A stretch of DNA of 64,000 nt from Vesta saturnalis. Taxonomy: Eukaryota; Arthropoda; Insecta; Coleoptera; Lampyridae. Positions within the stretch are counted from its first letter, which is position 1; each line of letters starts with the position of its first letter. Positions 1-10,399 of the stretch are shown here, in pieces. A program made the position numbers and the translations under genes. The notes beneath the pieces are model-generated. The model saw only the letters and a program-made list of their open reading frames with translations, did not search any database and was not told the DNA's origin. The stretch is from positions 566,501-630,500 of the forward strand of contig JARFJB010002472.1 in the NCBI GenBank assembly GCA_036346205.1. The letters are read 5' to 3'.

Positions 1-130
1 GTTTTTGTTATGAACGAATAAGTTCAAAGGTAAATATGTATTTAAAAATTATTATTAATTTTATTAAATGCATAAATAAAAAGTTTACCTCGAGTAGGAT
101 TTGAACCTACGACCTGTACTTTGATAGAGG
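1..130 (-). repeat. tRNA-bearing repeat, copy 1 (partial)
   Basis: Positions 86-129 read on the minus strand as the 3' half of a tRNA: acceptor strand, T arm with a GGTTCAAATCC-type B box, and the anticodon loop, after which similarity to a tRNA stops. The tRNA part and about 40 bases of AT-rich flank (45-86) match 27020-27115. The first 28 bases (ttgttatgaacgaataag and neighbours) occur in reverse complement at 27286-27311. The motif therefore lies left of the tRNA here and right of it in the second copy, as expected for an inverted terminal repeat of one element. The assignment as one mobile unit is inference. Confidence 0.5.
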
Positions 131-337
131 TGTTTACGTAACACCTATCTGTAGCCACACACCTTGTAAGTCAGTAACCCAAGTCCGTGGTTATGTTTAT
201 TAAGCCAACCTTTTTTTATCTGAGCGTACCATCAATAGTATAAGTCCAAGTTTCAACCAATTAATAGTACCTACTGAAATATTTTAGGCGTAATAATGAT
301 GTGGCATACAAAATTAATAATAGTTACTAATCAACTT

Positions 338-660
338 TAAAAAGATGTTCCGATACTCCTTGCGATAGTTGCTTTCAATTCTACGTGTATCATCGTATGT
401 GTAGGTAAATATGTGCATAAAATCTTTACTAATTATTTACTGTATCTTAGTTGAATTGATTACATTTACACGCACATTTGAGATCTTAAAAAAACAATGA
501 ATCACACCGTAGAACCAGATGTTTCGATACTTTCCTTCAATGTTTATTGACATTGTTGCATGTGTATGCATTAAATGACGATGTTTACACCCTATTCATG
601 AATATTGACATTCACTCAATATAAATATACTGATTTGAGTTATCTTAAAAAAACAACAGG
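338..660. repeat. Diverged tandem duplication of about 165 bp
   Basis: Two imperfect units, about 338-504 and 510-660, share the start (agatgttccgatact and agatgtttcgatact) and the end (gag..atcttaaaaaaacaa). The middle is much diverged. There is no coding potential. Between 130 and 338 nothing was recognised. Confidence 0.4.
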
Positions 661-1029
661 TACAGGGTGAGTCTCCATATTTTGGTCACCCCTCTAACTC
701 ATTTTTTATCAGGTTTACAAAAAAAAAGTTTAATACAAAAGTTGTTCGGTATAAACAATAGTTTTCAAATTTTATATTATTATTTACACAGGATGTCCCA
801 AAAGCGGTCCACAGCTTCTGACTTGAGAATCTTATATGGTAAACGGTGTATTTTATTTGATTTTTGGATTCCACATTGAATTCTACGACAAATCTGTACA
901 ATAAATATCTACCCTGTCTTTTACCGTTTTCCAGATAAAGGCTGTTGAATTGGGTTAGTAATTATATTGTAATCAACCAGAAAAATTAGTAAAATCATTA
1001 AATTTTTAATATTTTAAAAGTATGCTGAT

Positions 1030-1200
1030 AATAATTTATACAACAATTTATTCAATTCCAGAATCCAGATGTTTTAACAAACGTTACGTTTGCGTACGCA
1101 CCAGCCCCCTTCTCTATATGTGCAAAAGACATCCTGTCAAATTTGCCAAAACCCCACTTCTGTACGAAGTATAAAAGCGAAAGTTTTATTATAATTCTTC
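1030..1200. repeat. Dispersed repeat, copy A (second copy at 19270-19430)
   Basis: This stretch aligns end to end with 19270-19430 in the same orientation. Shared blocks include tccagat, gcacaccag-type and cgaagtata.agcgaaagttt. No coding similarity was seen. It directly precedes the Jockey-like fragment and may be an older element into which that LINE inserted. The family is not identified. Confidence 0.55.
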
Positions 1201-1945
1201 TTCGGAACTTTTCCAACTGGGCCAACCGCTGGAGAGTCTCCCTTAACCCTTCCAAAACCCAAGCAATCTTTTTCCGCCACCCTAATTACGTCGATGACAA
1301 ATTCCCAAACCTATCCTCCAGAAATGTCTCCCTCACCATTAACCAAGAGAGAATGCCCCTTCAAGACCAAATCACAATCCTAGGTATCCTATTCACCAGA
1401 ACACTTAATTGGCTCCCCGATGTTAGGAAAACACATAACAGAATTAGAAACCGTGCAAACCTACTGGGCGCCCTCCGGGGTCGAATCAGAGGTTGTCACC
1501 CCAAAACACTCCAACACATACAAAACTTACATCCGCCGTGTTATGGATTTCCGAGCACCAATATACACAAACATTAACCCTAACCACCTTTCCTCTATAG
1601 CATCCTGTGAACGCCGGATATTTAGATGTATACACGGGCTGCCCTTCAGGTACCCAAGAAACCTCACAACACGCAAACATACCACCAATCACAAACAGAA
1701 TCCAAACACTTCAGAAAAACTTTACACACAAAAGGATTTTCGGCGATACCATCCCTACCAAAGAAATTATCACAACTTCCTACACCTACCAACCTCCCAA
1801 ATTCCCACGTAAAAAACCCAAACTTAAATTTAAACACCCCCCCCCCGCGATCTTAACCCAATTATTAAACGACATCCCAGAGGAGATAGAAGAGACCCTC
1901 GATAACATCCCTTATGCACTCCGCATCCCACCGTCAACTGGATAA
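1200..1945 (+). pseudogene. Jockey-like LINE, 3' part of reverse transcriptase (broken)
   Basis: This is the C-terminal (thumb and post-RT) part of a non-LTR reverse transcriptase. Visible hallmarks are NWANRWRVSLNPSKTQAIFF (the post-catalytic region that copies into K-T-Q) and ITILGILF.R.LNWLPDVRK (the LGI..D..L..W..H block). Downstream is a basic tail with CERRIFRCIHGLP. The reading moves through three overlapping frames (1143-1577, 1420-1812, 1607-1945), so at least two frameshifts are present. The catalytic Y-x-D-D block is not included, meaning the copy is 5'-truncated, as LINE copies often are. The family assignment is from general Jockey-clade knowledge. The downstream 1946-2340 is AC-rich 3' flank with no poly(A) tail that I can place. 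Confidence 0.75.
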
Positions 1946-2340
1946 CGATCACGCAAGGATACCGGCTAACGAATCATCAACACCCTTACACCCCTCACCA
2001 GACACAACCACACGCACACCTAAACCTAATATTCACAACAGTAATAAATCAAACATTTAACCTTTTTTATACCAAATAATAAACCCTCAACAAATTACCA
2101 TCTTTTTTTTTAACACACCAAAAATATTAAACTAATATTAAACTCATGATTGTAAACCACACAATTACAAAAAACATCGCAACACCAACAATAATGGAAT
2201 GACCAGGGCTGAAGAGGAGGAATCCTGAACAGTGTACGAATAAGCAAATAAGCATAAAATAAAAGCATACTAACCAAAAGCATGAGCATACTAACCTAAA
2301 TAAAAAAAAAAGAAAAAACAACAAAATATAATTCTTCAAC

Positions 2341-2570
2341 CGAGCTAGTAGCGTAGTGGTGACACAACCTGCTTAGCATTTGGGAAGTAATGGGTTCGAT
2401 TCCCCTTTACCGTCTACCTTGTATGAGGTTTTTTCGGGGGGTTTTCCTCATGCACATGTAGCGGCATGGTCACTGCGTATATGCACACCATGTACGGCTA
2501 CTTAGGCGAATGCTGGGGTAGTATTTTCCCCCTCAGAACCCTAATTCCGCTTCCACCAGCAGTAGAGGTC
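2341..2570 (+). repeat. tRNA-Ala-derived SINE, copy 1
   Basis: The head resembles tRNA-Ala(AGC): an A-box-like TAGCGTAGTGG, an anticodon region CTGCTTAGCATT, and a B box GGTTCGATTCC at about 2392-2402. It is followed by a non-tRNA body (ttttcctcatgcacatgtag, catgtacggctacttaggcg) that recurs at 39961-40165. Two copies sharing head and body, with similarity ending at about the same place, is the pattern of a short interspersed element transcribed by RNA polymerase III. The body does not match a SINE domain I can name. Confidence 0.7.
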
Positions 2571-2930
2571 ACTGTTTTAACACACCACTACAGAAAAAAA
2601 GCGGAATTAAAGCATTCCAGGAGCATCAAGGAAGCAGAAAGTACGCCAAGGACAACGCAGGAAGACAGCCACCAACCGGAGCCAATTACACGAAAAGGAA
2701 CGCCGCAGGGTAATCAAATTTTCCTACATTATCCTTAACCTATTAACAAAGCCCTCTATTTTTTGTGGGACTCCTAACTCAAAGCCTTAATCCAGCGGTG
2801 TGTGAGGCAGCACCTCGGTGGGAGTCCACCACCTTAAAAAACAAATACATTTGCATTTATTGCACACCCCAATTCAATTACTAACCACCATGGTAAACCC
2901 GCACCTCCAAGTCCCCTTTCCCTATCCCCG
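2571..2930 (+). other. Probable 5' leader of the Jockey-like element
   Basis: This is a non-coding, relatively GC-rich stretch immediately upstream of a Jockey-like ORF1. It has a G-rich block (gcggtgtgtgaggcagcacc) near 2795 and ends just before the first ORF1 methionine at 2931. It is called a leader from its position only. Confidence 0.3.
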
Positions 2931-3913
2931 ATGGCGACAACAACACCGACCATGACGTACGCTGCCGCAGATTCACTACCGGTAGCACTGACCGGTACGA
3001 CGATGACGAAGACAACGACTAGGACGCGACCTTCACCCTCACCCTCTACCTTGTCCATATCCTTGTCATCCTCCTCATCCTCATCCTCGGCCTCTACCTT
3101 AACTCAACCCAAATCCAGGTATTGTTTACGCAATATATCCCTATCAGTTACTTCCCAGAAGCAACTGTACCCCATCCTCCGCCCTTTCCAGCTCCCGTAG
3201 GCGAATCTACGATTCAATAACAATCACATCGCCCTCAAAGAAACCTCACATCTTATCCCTACCGCCGAAGTGGAGAAATTCATTAAAGCCACCTTTGGTA
3301 CCACATCCAGTAGCCTAACCCACACCCGAACCGAACCCAAACCTCTCTCCCTGTCATGCGTCGTCCGCAATGTTGACGGTGACATAACACCGTGACATAA
3401 CCAGAACTATAGAGAATTATAGTAGCCATCGACCACCCGGACATTACCAAAGCCATGCGTATAATTTCTAGAGCCACCAACCGTCCCACTTCTTTTGTCC
3501 GTATCCTAAACCACTCCAAATCCTCTATTGATTACCTCTTGCATAACGGTGTCTGTATGTTAGGCAGACGCTATCAATACGAGTCTCCACATACCCCCAA
3601 TCCCATTCCCAAATACTGCTCCACCTTTATCCAGGTAGGCCACCTAGCAGTAAAGTGCCCTACCCGATCCCTCAAGTGCCCAACCTGTGACGGAAGCTAC
3701 AAATCCCAAGCCCGCCCTTCCATATCCTCGCCAAAGTATAACAACTGTGGCGGCTCCCACCCTACTTACAGTTTTGACTGTGAGAGACTGCGGGAGATCT
3801 CATCCTCTTCTACCCGGATAACCCCCTTTCCAAGCTGGAGACAGCTTCCGCCACCTCCTCCGATCCTGACGATGGGAGCCTCGAGCACTTTCTCAGGATC
3901 AACACCCCCTTAG
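2931..3913 (+). pseudogene. Jockey-like ORF1 (gag-like, zinc-knuckle) remnant
   Basis: This ORF1 product would bind element RNA as part of the retrotransposition particle. The first open part (2931-3200) encodes a Thr/Ser/Pro-rich region. After a broken stretch the second open part (3455-3913) reads as a conserved C-terminal domain followed by tandem zinc knuckles of the Jockey gag type: YCSTFIQVGHLAVKCP, then LKCPTCDGSY, then YNNCGGSHPTYSFDC. The first knuckle has lost its second Cys (Phe in its place) and the third has lost its first (Tyr). These losses and the break near 3200-3455 make it a pseudogene. ORF2 follows about 220 bp downstream, in the usual LINE order. Confidence 0.7.
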
Positions 3914-4130
3914 AGCCCTTTCCTTCACTCTGTTCACTATCCTCTCTGATGAGCGCGAGATTACCACGAAGAGGATGGACCTAGTAGGCAGAGAGTCCTT
4001 AGACAGGTGATTGCACCTCAATTGGAGCGTTACAAATGTCGGAGTTAGCACTCCCTACTACCGACAGTAGTAAATTCCATTCACTTCCTTTCCCCCATCT
4101 CCTAACTTCCCCTCCTTACTTCCCTTCGCA

Positions 4131-4395
4131 ATGGACCTAACGATAGGGACAGTTAACGCGGGTGGCGTTCGACGAAAACGCCACCTGATTAATAACTTAC
4201 TCGACACAGACCACATACAAATACTAGCCATAACGGAAACAAAATTAACCAACATAGGCACGCTTAACAACCCATTACAATGCCTACCTTCACAACAACC
4301 CCGACAGAGGCACACGAGGTACTGCACTCCTGATACGCACCCGATATCCATCCGCGCTGGTAAGGCAGTGATCACGCTATTACCTTACAAAAAGG
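4131..4395 (+). pseudogene. Jockey-like ORF2, N-terminal endonuclease fragment
   Basis: This is the start of an apurinic-endonuclease-type (APE) domain, which nicks the target DNA for target-primed reverse transcription. The translation begins MDLTIGTVNAGGVRRKRHL and continues with NLLDTDHIQILAITETKL. This contains the Asn of the first catalytic block and the Glu of the I-x-E-T-K-L block. Recognisable sequence ends near residue 85, and the remaining roughly 800 codons expected of a Jockey ORF2 are absent. The copy is therefore 3'-truncated. The start codon is the first ATG in frame and fits family N-termini. Confidence 0.75.
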
Positions 4396-4429
4396 TTAGA
4401 AAGGCCGATTTTTGTTTTATTTTATAATG

Positions 4430-5170
4430 AAAAACAATTTAAGCAAATCTAGAAGTAATAAAAGCAATGAGATCGTGACTGACGCAGCTATATCAGGTAA
4501 AAATCATTTATTCATTAAAATAAATGTGGTTGTAAGGGCTCCTTACAATATAGTTTTTAATTATACTTAAATAAAGAGATTTTAACACTTAACTTAAAAT
4601 AGCTTCCGAAAGTGTGAGGAAGCGAAGAATATTGGCTTCATTGCAGTATCAAACAAGTAACATACTAATACATTATTGCAACACCAAAGACGAAGTAGGC
4701 AATCGAGCTACAGGTGGTTAAACCTATGTGGTTGAAATATGCACCCATGGTGGTAAAACATATGGTTACGTATGCCTCCACGATGGTCTAACAGAACTGG
4801 ATAAAGTAATAAAATTAAAACCGGTTGACTTACAAAACTTATCCTGAAATAATCAGATTGTAGGTAAAGAAAATAGTATAAATTGGTTATTAGTATTCTA
4901 ATAATAGTAAGTAAAAGTATTAAATGCTAAATAACATTCGCATAAGTAGAGATCTTATTCGTTTTTGTTGTAATACGAAGGTACTGGTTTTCCAAATCGC
5001 TTTATCAGTTATAATAAATTAGTCATTACGTATAGTTTTTCCTAAGCTAAAAAGGATCAAAATCTGGCAATGTTTTTAGATGAAAATCATGACATGCCTA
5101 GTTCACGTATGAATAAAGGCAAACCAAACTCCATTCATAAATTAAGCTTTGACATAACACGCACTAAGCG
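4430..5170. other. Non-coding, nothing recognised
   Basis: AT-rich sequence with no open frame of note and no similarity recognised on either strand. It separates the truncated Jockey copy from the Tc1-like element. Confidence 0.5.
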
Positions 5171-5175
5171 ATGTA

Positions 5176-6584
5176 TACTCAGTTACATGGAAATTGCAAC
5201 ACCAAGAAGGGGTAGGAATTTTTTGACCAAAATTGGCAGAAACGTTTAACTACTAAAAGGTAGCAAATGATTAAAATTTCAAATAAAAAGTACAAAATAT
5301 AAACATAATCTTTATTAATAATGGGTTGGTTTCCCCCTGTACGTTACACACTCCTCCACTCGTCGTGGCATCGATTCTAGCCGATAGTCGATGTCCTCTT
5401 GAGGTATTGCACACCAAGCAACCTGTAATTCGTGCTGTAGAGCTTGCAGCGTCTGCGGAGGATGCTGCAAGGATCTCAATATTCTCCCCATAATGTCCCG
5501 AACATGCTCGATGGGCGAAAGGTCGAGAGATCAAGGTGGAAATGGCAAGAAATTAACATTATCCTCTGTAAATCGGTCCAAAGAACGTCTTGTAATATGA
5601 GGAAGGGCGTTATCCTGCTGCAAAAGTGGGTCTTTCAACTACTGAAGAAATGGAAGAATATGGGGTTTTAGCACCTCATCCACATATCGTTTGGCGTTCA
5701 TATTACCTCGGATGTATACCAAACGAGACCTACTCCCATAAGTTATAGCACCCCATACCACAATCGTTACACATGCCTCGCTACAGAAAATTCAACATTT
5801 CGACATTCCGCACGTCTTACTCTGACCTCATACGGCCTTCATGCATCCCTACACAGAATCGGTATTTACCAGTGGACATCACCCTATGCCACTTTTGGTT
5901 CCAGTGTAGTCGCAACCTACACCACTCCAAACGTTGCTGTCGATGTTGAGCCGTTAGCTCTAACACAAGATGTGGCCGATAGGATTGTAAGCTGAAAGCT
6001 CTGATTCTGCGGTAATCTATTGAAAGCGAACAGTAGGAGCTTTGTTAACTAGCCAATAATCGGCAATTGATCTAGTACTTGAGAATCGGTCTCTTGTTGC
6101 CATAAGTTGAACATGGCGGTACTTCAACTCATTTGTTCTTCTTCGGCCCCCGGCTCCTCTACTGCGGTGTTCCTGACTCTCCCTACTAAGCCTAATATCA
6201 GCGCATGATGGTGGTTTGACTCTAGTTAAGGCGATTTGCGATTTATCTATACGAAAAACCACCTTCGCAGAAACCAACAATGCGACCTCTGTCGAATTCG
6301 CTTAATTGGCGGTAATTTCCACGTTGGTGCATTATAGTCATGATCACACCCTTAAAGCAAACAATCCCAAGTGAAAACAATAACGAACTGAACACAATCT
6401 CGCACAATACACCTGGCAAAATTGTTCTAAAAACTGAAGGAACTGTCAGATAAGCCATTACCACTTGATCCATACGAATGAAATTTTAATAAATTGCTAC
6501 CTTTTAGTAGTTAAACGTTTCAGTCAAGTTTGGTCAAAAAATTCCTACCTCTTCTTGGTATTGCAATTTCCATGTCACTGGGTA
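5176..6584 (-). mobile_element. Tc1-like DNA transposon with 108-bp terminal inverted repeats
   Basis: The ends match each other in inverted orientation over about 108 bp (5176-5283 and 6477-6584). They share acatggaaattgcaa.accaa at the tips and taaacgttt further in. The element is bounded by TA/TATA on both sides (5174-5177 and 6583-6586), the target-site choice of Tc1/mariner elements. The 1.4-kb length fits one transposase gene between inverted repeats. The transposase is encoded on the minus strand and is broken. Confidence 0.85.
5341..6335 (-). pseudogene. Tc1-like transposase (broken)
   Basis: The enzyme would cut and rejoin the element ends through a DDE/D catalytic triad. Reading on the minus strand, the N-terminal helix-turn-helix region shows YRQLSEFDRGRIVGFCEGG near 6310. 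The linker to the second DNA-binding helix set shows MATRDRFSSTRSIADYWL near 6080, and the C-terminal catalytic block shows DLSPIEHVRDIMGRILRSL near 5500. It is followed by QTLQALQHELQVAWCAIPQ and ends at VEECV near 5345. Pieces lie in different frames, and a stop codon sits just before the S-x-D-L-S-P-I-E block. The middle, with the first two catalytic Asp residues, is hard to read. It lies wholly inside the inverted repeats. Confidence 0.8.
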
Positions 6585-6589
6585 TAGTT

Positions 6590-7440
6590 ACAAAACTAAT
6601 AGAATTCTAAGCGTTCTTCTTTCATTCGCAAAAACCATATTTAACCTCAAACGAAACGGAAATGAAATTGAATTTGACAGCGTGAGACACGCATCTTTTA
6701 CTCAACCTTCCCATTTCAAAAATCTCGTTGGAGAAATAACAAATATACTGAATGTTTGGAACAAATTCAAAAATATGTACGACGGCATTTAATAGTTAAA
6801 ACGAAGTGTAAAAAGATCCTTACTTGATCAATAACAATATAATTTTTCGAAGGGCTTACCATAGCATATCTCACTCCCCACTGATACGCTATCGTTTTAA
6901 AAATGGTTGTACCACTTCTTGATCTGCGTTTGTTCCCATTGCTTCATTTCAAAACACTGTTTAATTTTGCATATTGTTTCCGATTGAGATGATGTAATAA
7001 CGCTGTCATTCCGTCATTTTGCACAAAACAGGAATCCGACGATTTACACGTGGTCACTAAACAACGGCGTGAAGTCCATTGAGTGATGTCACGCACATGA
7101 AAACAAATAGGAATGCACACTTGGTATGCTCCCTGTAGGACATTATTTGTGTCACATTTCGTAAAAATTATTAAATGGACAAAATAAGGAATAAGGAATG
7201 CTCGACATTTAAGGTATTTGCAATAAACATATGTGGGTTACTAAGAAATGCTATAGCTTAGTACAGAATAGATTTAATTTAAATGAAATGTTACACATAA
7301 ATAAAATGAAGGTGTTCGACTTAAAAACCGCCTACACATTTATACCAGAAATGAACGGAGGCAACAACGTTACAAAACTGTTATTAGGTACGTTATTCTG
7401 AGCTTATTCGTAAAGATGGTCGTATGATTTAGATTAAATT
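6590..7440. other. Non-coding, unidentified repeat-like sequence
   Basis: No open frame of note. The block around 7035-7110 (cgatttacacgtggtcacta, acaacggcgtgaagtccatt) has a base composition unlike its surroundings and looks like a fragment of a dispersed repeat, but there is no second copy in this window. Confidence 0.3.
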
Positions 7441-7449
7441 CTTATTATG

Positions 7450-7970
7450 TTCAAGGGTAGCAGAAATGGCTAAGATTAGTTTAAATCAAACGTACAATAG
7501 TATAGATCAATTTATGATGGAAGTTAAAGAAACTTCTGTTTCGAAAAAGTGCCACATTATCGAATGAATTGCATCAAATTAGACAAAACAGTAAAAATGT
7601 AGAAAGCTATGCTACAAAGTAGAAAATTGAGAAGCTAGCAACGAATGTGTTTCGTGGTGTTCAAGGGGATAAGAAACTAAAAATAATTGTTAAAGCTATG
7701 AATTGTAAAACTTTAAAGGAAGCAGTAAATGATGCGAAAAACGAACAAGTTCAATCAGATCAATCGTTTATGGAAGTGAATACATACAGTAATTATAAGT
7801 GCACGAATTTTAAAGGGAATCCGTTTCCAAAACATAAGTTTAATGGTAATAATTTTACCAATTTAAATAGGAAAAACTATAAAACACAGTTTAAAGGTAG
7901 ATTTAGTAGACCACAGTTTCAAATTTTAACAAATAACGTTAGGCAATTCAAGACAAAGCAAAAATTATAA
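7450..7970 (+). pseudogene. Ty3/gypsy gag fragment
   Basis: This is part of a gypsy capsid-type gag protein. Segments in shifting frames read SKNVESYA then KIEKLATNVFRGVQGDK and MNCKTLKEAVNDAKNEQ, followed by an Asn/Lys/Phe-rich basic tail (open 7647-7970). The D-A-x-x-E-Q end of the capsid and the basic tail are typical, but the zinc knuckle expected next is missing. An in-frame stop at about 7620 and a frameshift near 7560 break it. A related tail (NENFRQNSIQKPNFRNNFYN) precedes the gypsy pol remnant at 34.8 kb, so both may derive from one family. Confidence 0.6.
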
Positions 7971-7979
7971 CTGCCACAA

Positions 7980-8355
7980 TAAGCATTTCAACAAATATAG
8001 GAGTAACAAGGTGTAATATACATATAATGTAATAATATAATGAGTTAAGGGGTGAATAAATTTGAATCTATTAAGTTTCAATTTTAACAAAAAATATCGT
8101 GTAATTAGAAAATATAATGAGGGCATACATAGATGGAATCAGGATTTGTTAAGAATATCGATACCTTACCGGAAATTTTGTAGAAATCTGTATTTTTCGA
8201 TAATCGTAACCGCCTTTTGTAAAGTGATCCAGATTAATTGTAGGCTTTGTAACCCCGCTATGATCATATTGTTATCAAAAATGTATTACAACACTGGAAA
8301 GTGTAAGTTGTTTATACGCTGAGGTCATGAGCGTGCGTAAATACGTATGTAAACT
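7980..8355. other. Non-coding, nothing recognised
   Basis: AT-rich sequence. The open frame at 8062-8322 has no recognisable domain and I do not call it a gene. Confidence 0.4.
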
Positions 8356-8360
8356 GTAAT

Positions 8361-8869
8361 GGTTGGTCCGTAATTGACGCGTACGCGTTAAGCGTTTTAC
8401 CCACAGCCAACAGTATTCGTTTATTTTCGAATGCACATGTTTTAAGGTTAGTGCGCCAGAAGTTGGTTTAACTTTAACTTCCAACGTACTCGTACATCTT
8501 TTTTTTGGTTATGTCTATCTCACTTTTTTTGTCAAATATGTGAAGTTAGTTATAACCTATAATTTACACTTTTTCTACCAACGGAATTCTTACGTTTTTT
8601 ATATTTGTTATATAAATATAAGGCACACAATTTTCTTATTTGGATTCGATGCAGGTACATACTTAGTACATCCTGTGTAAACGCGCTCATTTTGAAATAT
8701 GCACAGGAACAACTTTAATATGTCGAATGTATATATTTTCTGACAGCATCTTTGTTTGACAGAACGCTAAAACACAGCGTAAAAACGCAGTAAATTCGGA
8801 TTGTTCGTTTTAAGCACGCGTATGCGCATGTAGTACGCTTTACGCGTACGCGTCAGTTACAGACCCACC
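8361..8869. mobile_element. Non-autonomous DNA element with CpG-rich 34-bp inverted ends
   Basis: The left end (8361-8394, beginning ggttggtccgtaattgacgc) and the right end (8836-8869, read in reverse complement) match at 30 of 34 positions. Both contain the self-complementary block ACGCGTACGCGT. About 440 bp of AT-rich non-coding sequence lies between, with further copies of a short motif (aacgc, gcgtaaa). No transposase is present. I could not identify a clear target duplication, so the superfamily is open. Confidence 0.6.
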
Positions 8870-9039
8870 TTTATAATTTGCTTCCTTCTGTTCTTGTCGT
8901 TTTATTTGTCTTTTTATTGTTCCTGTAATTCACGTAAAATCTATCTTTTTCAAGACAAAAACTGCACATACTTGATTGGTTTATCTAGTAAGTAAATAAA
9001 TACCGAACTCTGTTCAGAAATAAAATGCGTATAATTTTT

Positions 9040-9785
9040 AAGTTACAATTGTTAGTGTCATGTTTTCGGATGAACACAATAAGTTTATCTTGGAGGCTTA
9101 TTTTCGATCTGGGCAACGAGATGAAGGTGGTGTCTGGAAATATTCGCAAATTTCTTGCTTTGAGGAATTCCAACAACGGTTCGCCAACATTGACGTTACG
9201 TACGAAACACGAAACATCCACACAGCATGTTGCTGTGGGTCAAGGGGATTGTAAAAATCTGAAAATGCAGCCGTGCAAGATGTCTGTATTACAAGTATTT
9301 CTGCCACTTGATTTTGAAAAGCGTCGAACGTACTGTACCTGGGTCAATGAAAATCTTAATAACAATGATGCTTTGTATATAACGTTTTTCAGTGACGAGG
9401 CATGGTTTCATCTAAGCGGCTATATAAATTCTGAAAATTGCCGAATCTGGTCAACTGAAAATCCCCATGTATTTATTTTGAAACTCCATTACATCCAGTT
9501 AAAACTGTAGTTTGGATTGCCATATCGAGAAGGCGAATAATTGGACCAATTTTTTTCAATGAAAATATAAATCCCGAAAGCTATCAACAATTAATTCTAA
9601 GACCTTTTATTGAACAACTGGACGACGAGGAGCTTCAAAATGTGTGGAGAAACAACAATTCCGGCATTCTTAAAGGGAAAAGGATAGCTTTCGCCAAAGG
9701 TATTGAACAAACTAGAAATGTTGCTAATGTTAGGATTCATGTAGAGAGAGAGCGATTGGGTTATTTCGCCAGAAATATATCGTTG
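9040..9785 (+). pseudogene. IS630/mariner-like transposase remnant
   Basis: This is a DDE-type transposase of the insect family that starts with a helix-turn-helix (DUF4817-like) region. Visible parts are FSDEHNKFILEAYFRSGQRD and CFEEFQQRFANIDVTYET (DNA-binding region, about 9060-9210). After a gap come LPLDFEKRRTYCTWVNENL and TFFSDEAWFHLSGYINSEN (first catalytic Asp in F-x-D-E-A-W-F, about 9385). After a further frameshift come IFFNENINPESYQQLILRPF and FIEQLDDEELQN (about 9560-9640). The block with the second catalytic Asp (Q-Q-D-G-A-T type) is deleted. A C-terminal ERERLGYFARNISLL closes it near 9785. At least two frameshifts and this internal deletion make it dead. Confidence 0.8.
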
Positions 9786-9789
9786 CTGA

Positions 9790-10385
9790 CACTATACTAG
9801 TGTATTTTATGAGTAAAAGGTGTGACAGGAAAAATTGTTACAGTATGTTGTGCATTAGTAAATCTCAGTAATCCCTTATGAAGATAGATAATTGTGATCG
9901 GTTAATATTGTATTGTCATCAATAATATGTAGAAAAAGTTTTTATTCCATAGATATTAATAAAACTTTAATACAAAAACGTAGCCTTTAAGATACCTACT
10001 ACTGTAAAATAAAATAGAAAAGAATAAGAGTTAATAGTAATACTAAGTTTTTAATTCCATTTTAGCAAACTCCTATAATGTAGTAGAAATGCGGCAAGTT
10101 TTATCATTCATACTTATGTACCAAGAGCATTATAAGCACGAGAAACACTATCGCCTAATACTGTTCATGGTGCACACAACTTGGTGTCATACTTTTACCC
10201 ACATGTTTTAAAATGTAGCTGTGTGGGAAGCTATAACTCAATGTATTAATTAATGTATTTGCTATAATGATGGTTATGATTGAATAACATGGAAGTTTTT
10301 TAAATTCTACACAATTTACAAGTACTCTAAAATTAAAGAACATGAACAAAAATAACTGAAAATACTTCTAACATTTCACTATATA
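9790..10385. other. Non-coding, nothing recognised
   Basis: AT-rich, no domain similarity on either strand. It separates the IS630-like remnant from the YqaJ-PHD pseudogene. Confidence 0.4.
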
Positions 10386-10399
10386 GATGAGAACTGTGA

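Noticed and set aside
86..129. A functional tRNA gene at the window start
   Set aside because: Only the 3' half of the tRNA is present; sequence after the anticodon loop does not complete the fold.
4530..4548. Palindrome ttgtaagg-gct-ccttacaa, which looks like LTR ends joined
   Set aside because: It is short and stands alone. No LTR body, second copy or duplication is nearby, so a solo-LTR or circle-junction reading is not supported.
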